Source: Steroidobacteraceae bacterium (GTDB lineage Bacteria > Pseudomonadota > Gammaproteobacteria > Steroidobacterales > Steroidobacteraceae). Taken from it: DNA of 9,024 nt. The position numbers and the translations under genes were made by a program. Shown here piece after piece: positions 5,770 to 9,024 of the stretch (positions within the stretch are counted from its first letter, which is position 1; each line of letters opens with the position of its first letter). Under the pieces are notes generated by a model. It was not told where the DNA came from. It saw nothing but the letters and a program-made list of their open reading frames with translations, and searched no databases. The DNA is taken from positions 1-9,024 of the forward strand of contig JABEVI010000153.1 of assembly GCA_013044085.1 (NCBI GenBank), written 5' to 3'.

Positions 5770-6669
5770 TCAGAGACGGAGCGTTCCTTCGCTCACGATC
5801 ACGGCGGTGCCGCCGATGCGAACCGCGGTGAGACGCGCATCCTCGACCTCGAGTTTCACGGCCACCAGGCCGGGACGCGTCACCTGCCGGCCCTGGCGGC
5901 CGACGAACCCGCCGCCACCACGCGGCAGCAGACCCGCTTCGAACAGGTAGGCCGCAAGCATCGCGTGCGCATTGCCGCTGACCGGATCTTCGGGGATCCC
6001 GAGGGAGGGGCAGAACATGCGCGAATCGGTCGACGCAGCCTGCGGCCCTTGATGGAACACGAACGCGAAGAAGCCGTCGACACCGATTTCGCGTCCGATC
6101 GTCATGAGCGTATCGGCCTGCGGTGCGAGTGCATCGAGCGAGTGGCTGTCGGCAAGCGGGATCAGCAGCCTCGTGCCCCCTCTGCGGGCGATGCGCACGG
6201 GCAGTTCATCGTGTAATTTCGCGCCTGGCAGGCCGAGAGCCTCGGCGACTCGCAGGCTGGTTTTCAACGGCAGCGGCGCCTCCAACTGCGGTGTCGATTG
6301 CCGGATTTCGAATATCGCGGGTGCATCCAGCCCGGCCGGATCGGGATGAGCCTCGACTTCGATGGTGCCGGCCGCCGATTCTTGCCGGCAGACTCCGTAG
6401 CCGCGCCGCCCGGTCTCGAGGAGCACCGCGTGGGCGGCGATGCTCGCATGTCCGACGAAGGGCATTTCCTTGCGGGTGTTGAAGAAGCGGATCTTCAGAT
6501 CGTGACCCGCCTCGGTCGCCGGCAGGACGAAGGCGACTTCGGCGTGCCCGAATTCGCGCACGATGCTGCGCAGCGCCGCATCGGCGAGCGTCTGCGCATC
6601 GAGCACGACGATCGCCGGATTGCCGGTGAAGGGGTGGCGTGTGAATGCATCGACTTGGAAAATGCGCAA
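5770..6669 (-). CDS. PhzF family isomerase/epimerase-like protein
   Basis: A 299-aa member of the PhzF family (diaminopimelate-epimerase fold), full length. Seen: the opening VDAFT-x5-GNPAIVV (6-22), Glu44 in GHAEVAF, matching the catalytic Glu45 of PhzF, FVGHAS with His74, and GIPEDPVSGNAH at 224-235 with Asp228, matching the conserved Asp. Where PhzF has Ser in its EDPxxGS motif, this protein has Asn233. PhzF itself isomerises a phenazine precursor, but most family members (such as E. coli YddE) have unknown substrates. No other phenazine genes are in view, so phenazine synthesis should not be assumed. The start is TTG 6669, giving MRIFQVDAFT, which matches the family N-terminus; GGGGAG on the minus strand (6682-6677) lies 7 nt upstream. 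It diverges from the thiamine operon across about 60 bp before that operon's -10 box, so the two control regions are adjacent. Confidence 0.92.
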   Translation of the reverse strand: MRIFQVDAFTRHPFTGNPAIVVLDAQTLADAALRSIVREFGHAEVAFVLPATEAGHDLKIRFFNTRKEMPFVGHASIAAHAVLLETGRRGYGVCRQESAAGTIEVEAHPDPAGLDAPAIFEIRQSTPQLEAPLPLKTSLRVAEALGLPGAKLHDELPVRIARRGGTRLLIPLADSHSLDALAPQADTLMTIGREIGVDGFFAFVFHQGPQAASTDSRMFCPSLGIPEDPVSGNAHAMLAAYLFEAGLLPRGGGGFVGRQGRQVTRPGLVAVKLEVEDARLTAVRIGGTAVIVSEGTLRL

Positions 6670-6705
6670 TTTCCGACTCCCCGGTGAGCGATCGAGGTGT
6701 CAGTT

Positions 6706-6734
6706 TTGCATGTGCGCGTCGGCGCCGCTACACT
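6706..6734 (+). promoter_or_regulatory. Sigma-70-type promoter of the thiamine operon
   Basis: TTGCAT (6706-6711), a 17-bp spacer and TACACT (6729-6734) form a near-consensus promoter. The start would fall around 6741, just before the first base of the TPP aptamer P1 helix, which fits riboswitch transcripts and supports both calls. Confidence 0.8.
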
Positions 6735-6742
6735 GAAGCCTG

Positions 6743-6847
6743 CCTTGGGGTGGCCCGTTGAGGCCTGAGATGCGGGAGCATCGGATCATCGATCCTCTCC
6801 CGCGAACCCGTTGAACCTGATCCGGTTAATGCCGGCGTAGGGAGAGG
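6743..6847 (+). promoter_or_regulatory. TPP riboswitch (THI element)
   Basis: The conserved THI-box segments are all present in order: GGGGTG (6747-6752), CTGAGA (6765-6770), the P4/P5 block with TGAACCTGATCCGGTTAAT (6812-6830), and GCCGGCGTAGGGA ending at 6843. Helices: P1 CCTT (6743-6746) with GAGG (6844-6847); P2 GGCC (6752-6755) with GGCC (6762-6765); P3 GCGGGAG (6772-6778) with CTCCCGC (6797-6803); a P3a extension GGATC (6783-6787) with GATCC (6791-6795); P5 AACC (6814-6817) with GGTT (6824-6827). This RNA binds thiamine pyrophosphate and represses the downstream genes when it is plentiful. No terminator hairpin follows; the Shine-Dalgarno of the next gene overlaps P1, so control is most likely translational. 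Confidence 0.96.
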
Positions 6848-6849
6848 TG
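6841..6849 (+). promoter_or_regulatory. Shine-Dalgarno inside the riboswitch P1 strand
   Basis: GGAGAGGTG ends 7 nt before ATG 6857 and is a good match to the anti-Shine-Dalgarno. Its GAGG (6844-6847) is the 3' strand of aptamer helix P1, so forming the ligand-bound fold should hide it from the ribosome. Confidence 0.75.
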
Positions 6850-6856
6850 AATCCAG

Positions 6857-7117
6857 ATGCGCGCAGCCGTAGAAATCAGCATGTATCCGCTCGGCGAAGC
6901 TTATGTCGAGCACATTCTCGCCTTCATAGAGCGCCTGAACCGGCGCGGCGAGTTCTTGGTGCAGACGAATGCCCTGAGCACCCAGATCTGGGGGGATCTT
7001 TCCCGGATCATGGCCGTACTCGCCGAGGAGTTCGCGCGTGCCGCGGTCGATTCCCCGCAGCTCGTGTTCGTGATGAAAGTGCTGCCGGGTATCGCCGCGC
7101 CCGCGCCCGCGACGTGA
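6857..7117 (+). CDS. Thiamine-binding protein, YkoF/MTH1187-like
   Basis: An 86-aa cytoplasmic protein. The segment VEISMYPLGEAY (5-16), then IxxFIxxLN (20-28) and LVQTNALSTQIWGD (34-47), is the hallmark of the small ferredoxin-like fold of the YkoF/MTH1187 (COG0011) thiamine-binding group. There is one domain, whereas B. subtilis YkoF has two. YkoF binds thiamine/HMP and is encoded with an ECF-type importer; MTH1187-like single domains assemble into oligomers. No signal peptide is seen, so the protein probably holds thiamine inside the cell. It is the first gene behind the TPP riboswitch, which supports the ligand assignment. ATG 6857 is fixed by the Shine-Dalgarno at 6841-6849. The last residues (about 79-86) are an Ala/Pro tail. 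The stop TGA overlaps the GTG start of the transporter gene. Confidence 0.88.
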   Translation: MRAAVEISMYPLGEAYVEHILAFIERLNRRGEFLVQTNALSTQIWGDLSRIMAVLAEEFARAAVDSPQLVFVMKVLPGIAAPAPAT

Positions 7118-7725
7118 TCCATCTGCTCGCCGATCAGCTGGCGAGTGCCTGGCGCACCGCGAGCTGGATCGAGATCAGCGGTGCGGTGCTCGCGATCGTG
7201 TACCTGTTGTTCGCGATCTGGCAGTGGCGGAGTTGCTGGATCGCGGCCTTCGTGAGTTCCTGCCTGTACATCGTGGTGATGTTCCGCGCACGGCTCTACA
7301 TGGAATCGGTTCTCAACGGTTTCTACGCCGCGATCGCCGTTTACGGCTGGTGGCAATGGTCGCGCCGATCGAGCGAGGCGGGACGCGGCGTGCAACGCTG
7401 GCCGCTCGGCCGGCATGCGCTCGGTCTCGCCGGCGTGGTCGTGTGTTCACTGTGCAGCGCCTATTTCCTGCGCCGGTACACGCCGGCCGCATGGCCGTTC
7501 GTCGATTCGATGGTGACCTGGTCGAGCGCGTTCGCGACCTACCTCGTCGCCGTCAAGGTCTACGAGAACTGGCACTGGTGGCTCGTAATCGACTCCGTCG
7601 CGCTGTTCGTCTATTTCCGGCGCGAACTGTATCCCACCATGCTGTTGTTCGGCGTCTACCTGATCATGATCGGCTTTGGCATCCGCGAATGGCGGCGCAG
7701 CCTGCCGGCAGCGCAGCATGGGTGA
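7114..7725 (+). CDS. pnuT: PnuT-type thiamine transporter (PnuC family)
   Basis: A 203-aa inner-membrane protein of the PnuC family (nicotinamide riboside transporter family). About seven hydrophobic segments are visible: 19-36, 42-57, 66-82, 103-119, 132-148, 154-168 and 173-191. Family-like stretches are WIEISGAVLAIVYLL near the start, RARLYMES-x8-IAVYGWWQW (58-82) and VYENWHWWLVIDSVALFVYF (149-168), rich in the aromatic residues that line the substrate path in PnuC proteins. PnuC homologues under TPP riboswitches are called PnuT and carry thiamine; here the riboswitch, the thiamine-binding protein upstream and the kinase downstream support that substrate. PnuC-type carriers are thought to work by facilitated diffusion with trapping by a kinase. 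The frame is open upstream to 6847, but that part duplicates the thiamine-binding gene in another frame. GTG 7114 overlaps the previous TGA and lacks a strong Shine-Dalgarno, suggesting translational coupling. Confidence 0.9.
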   Translation: MIHLLADQLASAWRTASWIEISGAVLAIVYLLFAIWQWRSCWIAAFVSSCLYIVVMFRARLYMESVLNGFYAAIAVYGWWQWSRRSSEAGRGVQRWPLGRHALGLAGVVVCSLCSAYFLRRYTPAAWPFVDSMVTWSSAFATYLVAVKVYENWHWWLVIDSVALFVYFRRELYPTMLLFGVYLIMIGFGIREWRRSLPAAQHG

Positions 7726-8590
7726 GGATGAGGCGAGGCGGCTCGCACTGCTGCACGTGCCGGGCAGGGGGCCGGTGCACTTGCTGCGCATCGGCAGCGG
7801 CCTGGCGAGCGAGACCTATCGGGTCGACCGGGACGGAAGGAGCTATTCCCTGAGGGTCGCGGATCCGGCTGCGCGCGCCAGCGGTTTCGATGCGCACTGG
7901 GAGCACGCCGTGCGCGAGTTGGCCGGTGGGGCGGGTGTCGGACCGCCGGTCGTGCGCTCCGATCCGGCTGCAGGCATCCTCGTTTCCCGCTGGGTACAGG
8001 GCCGTGTCTGGGAGATCGGCAGTGCCACACAACCTGCGCGGATCGAGGCGATCACCGCACTGCTGCGCGCGATACATGCTCTGGCGCCGCCGCAGCCCTC
8101 GCGCGCGCTTTCGCCGGCCCAGTGGATCGCCCATTACGAGCGGATGATCGGCGATGCACCGCCGATCGTCGCCGCAGAGCCGGCGGCGCTGCGAGGCGCC
8201 GCGGGCCACCGGTTGGAGCGTTTGGCCGATTTCGGGGCGGTGGCACCCGCGCTGTGCCACAGCGATCTGCATGCGCTGAACATTGTCGAGACCGAATCCG
8301 GTCTGGTCGCGCTCGACTGGGAGTACGCGCATGTGGCGGATCCTTACTGGGATCCGGTCGGCTGGAGCTGCACGAATGACTTTTCCGCCCCGCAGCGCCT
8401 GAATCTTTTGCATCGTTACCTCGGGCGTACGCCCACGGCGGAGGAGTGGGCGCGATTTGGCGTGCTCGCCTGGCTGTACGACTATGTTTGTCTACTGTGG
8501 GCAGAGGTGTACCTGCGCGAGGGTGCCGGCGCCGCCGATGGCGCGGCGCGCAGCCGGGCGCAGCAGATCGCATCGCGCCTGCTAAACTAG
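7718..8590 (+). CDS. APH/choline-kinase-fold kinase, probable thiamine kinase
   Basis: A 290-aa kinase of the aminoglycoside phosphotransferase/choline kinase superfamily. Seen: a nucleotide loop IGSGLASETYRV (25-36); Arg46 in SLRVADP, where many superfamily members have the ATP-binding Lys; the catalytic loop LCHSDLHALNIV (179-190) with Asp183 and Asn188; and the metal-binding ALDWEYAHVADPYWD (198-212) with Asp200. The DWEYA/DPYWD form is typical of the choline/thiamine kinase (ThiK, YcfN) branch rather than antibiotic-resistance enzymes. It would phosphorylate imported thiamine to thiamine monophosphate, trapping it in the cell; ThiL would make TPP elsewhere. That substrate is inferred from the operon; choline or another small alcohol is possible on sequence alone. 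ATG 7718 overlaps the pnuT stop by 8 nt (ATGGGTGA) and has only a weak Shine-Dalgarno, consistent with coupling. Confidence 0.88.
   Translation: MGEDEARRLALLHVPGRGPVHLLRIGSGLASETYRVDRDGRSYSLRVADPAARASGFDAHWEHAVRELAGGAGVGPPVVRSDPAAGILVSRWVQGRVWEIGSATQPARIEAITALLRAIHALAPPQPSRALSPAQWIAHYERMIGDAPPIVAAEPAALRGAAGHRLERLADFGAVAPALCHSDLHALNIVETESGLVALDWEYAHVADPYWDPVGWSCTNDFSAPQRLNLLHRYLGRTPTAEEWARFGVLAWLYDYVCLLWAEVYLREGAGAADGAARSRAQQIASRLLN
8583..8588 (+). promoter_or_regulatory. Possible -10 box for the ferredoxin gene
   Basis: TAAACT in the context GCTAAACT lies at the very end of the kinase gene and would place a start near 8595, 47 nt before the ferredoxin ATG. No -35 at proper spacing is visible, so the ferredoxin may instead be read with the thiamine operon. 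Confidence 0.25.
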
Positions 8591-8641
8591 CGGCCCGGGT
8601 GCGGCATGGCCGCGCCTGCCGACACTACAACGGAGCACAGA

Positions 8642-8959
8642 ATGGCGCGGATGACGGTGGTGGACCGTGACGGTAAGGAGCACGCGATCGATGCGAAGCC
8701 GGGAATGAAACTGATGGAGATCCTGCGGGAACTGGACTACGGAGTCGCAGCGATCTGTGGCGGGCTTTGTTCGTGCGCGACGTGCCACGTGTTCATCGAT
8801 GAGGCCTGGGTTGCTCGCGTGCCGAAGAAGCAGAGCGACGAGCAGGACCTGTTGAACGAGCTGCCCGATTATCAGCCGGCCACGTCCCGGCTGTCATGCC
8901 AGGTCGATTTCACCGAGGCGCTCGACGGCCTGAAAGTGACGATTGCGGCCGATACCTGA
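8642..8959 (+). CDS. [2Fe-2S] ferredoxin, adrenodoxin type
   Basis: A 105-aa ferredoxin carrying one [2Fe-2S] cluster. Ligands are Cys39, Cys45, Cys48 and Cys86, spaced C-x5-C-x2-C-x37-C as in adrenodoxin, putidaredoxin and bacterial Fdx. An extra Cys43 lies inside the cluster loop (CGGLCSCATCHVFID), which is common in the bacterial subgroup. The acidic stretch around 66-77 (DEQDLLNELPDY) corresponds to the partner-docking helix of adrenodoxin. Such proteins pass single electrons from an NAD(P)H reductase to cytochrome P450s or other oxygenases, or to Fe-S assembly. No partner gene is in the window, so the recipient is unknown. ATG 8642 is chosen over the open frame from 8606 because GGAG (8632-8635) sits 6 nt upstream and the fold starts at once. 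It follows the kinase gene by 51 bp, without a terminator, but a thiamine role is not implied. Confidence 0.94.
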   Translation: MARMTVVDRDGKEHAIDAKPGMKLMEILRELDYGVAAICGGLCSCATCHVFIDEAWVARVPKKQSDEQDLLNELPDYQPATSRLSCQVDFTEALDGLKVTIAADT

Positions 8960-8968
8960 GCGTATGGG

Positions 8969-9024
8969 CTATTTCTTCTCGCCCTGGCGGCGCACCGACT
9001 CCTGTGCGGCGGCGATCGCCGCCG
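8969..9024 (-). CDS. Possible C-terminus of a convergent gene (partial)
   Basis: On the minus strand the frame enters from the window edge and ends at TAG 8971-8969, encoding 17 visible residues that end ESVRRQGEKK. Third codon positions are nearly all G/C, and a Gln/Glu/Arg/Lys-rich end is a believable protein tail. The evidence is weak: a plus-strand frame from ATG 8964 also stays open to the window edge with similar third-position composition. Family cannot be named from so few residues. Confidence 0.4.
   Translation of the reverse strand, partial: AAIAAAQESVRRQGEKK

Noticed and set aside
5710..6216. 168-aa plus-strand frame opposite PhzF
   Set aside because: Antisense to conserved PhzF motifs, with no signal of its own.
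5770..6669. Phenazine biosynthesis gene
   Set aside because: PhzF-like fold only; no other phenazine genes nearby, and most family members have unrelated or unknown roles.
6847..7113. N-terminal extension of PnuT
   Set aside because: It is Arg/His-rich, out of frame over the thiamine-binding gene, and the transporter homology begins only after GTG 7114.
7664..8413. 249-aa minus-strand frame over the kinase
   Set aside because: Antisense to the kinase catalytic motifs; no coherent domain.
7718..8590. Aminoglycoside resistance phosphotransferase
   Set aside because: The DWEYA/DPYWD motif and the thiamine operon context point to a choline/thiamine-type kinase.
8964..9024. Plus-strand start of a new gene after the ferredoxin (ATG 8964)
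   Set aside because: No Shine-Dalgarno worth the name, and a start only 4 nt after the ferredoxin stop; the minus frame gives the more protein-like sequence. The choice is not certain.

Overview
The window is GC-rich, densely coded chromosomal DNA, most likely from a gammaproteobacterium. The taxonomic hint rests on a YceH-family gene, a Fdx/adrenodoxin-type ferredoxin, a PnuT gene under a TPP riboswitch, and -10 boxes of the GCTACACT type. A Xanthomonadales, Nevskiales or Steroidobacterales-like host would fit, but this is inference. I see no phage, IS, CRISPR, tRNA or rRNA sequence and no compositional island. All intergenic gaps are under about 115 bases.

Layout. Bases 1-72 are the end (or all) of a Lys/Met/His-rich reading frame, followed by two hairpins, the second an intrinsic terminator. 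A yceH-like gene (minus) diverges from a class III alcohol dehydrogenase / S-(hydroxymethyl)glutathione dehydrogenase gene (plus). A minus-strand gene of unknown function (179 aa) converges on the dehydrogenase and diverges from a plus-strand pair: a ModF-like tandem ABC ATPase, and a small membrane protein with a PLD_N-like N-terminus and TPR-like repeats that overlaps it by 4 nt. An Ala-rich lipoprotein gene follows. A strong hairpin and an exact 15-bp tandem duplication separate it from a convergent PhzF-family gene that starts with TTG.

The most informative part is 6706-8590. A near-consensus promoter (TTGCAT-N17-TACACT) drives a TPP (THI-box) riboswitch. Directly behind it are three overlapping genes: a small YkoF/MTH1187-like thiamine-binding protein, a PnuT-type transporter of the PnuC family, and an APH/choline-kinase-fold kinase that in this context is probably a thiamine kinase. 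Together they read as a thiamine capture, uptake and phosphorylation operon. The Shine-Dalgarno of its first gene lies partly in the 3' strand of the aptamer's P1 helix, so ligand binding should block translation directly.

A [2Fe-2S] ferredoxin gene follows. The last 56 bases probably hold the C-terminus of a convergent minus-strand gene.

Nothing here is clearly a new class of system. The points most worth checking are the thiamine operon and its compact riboswitch, a predicted leaderless promoter at 2563-2590, and the ABC-ATPase/TPR membrane protein pair.
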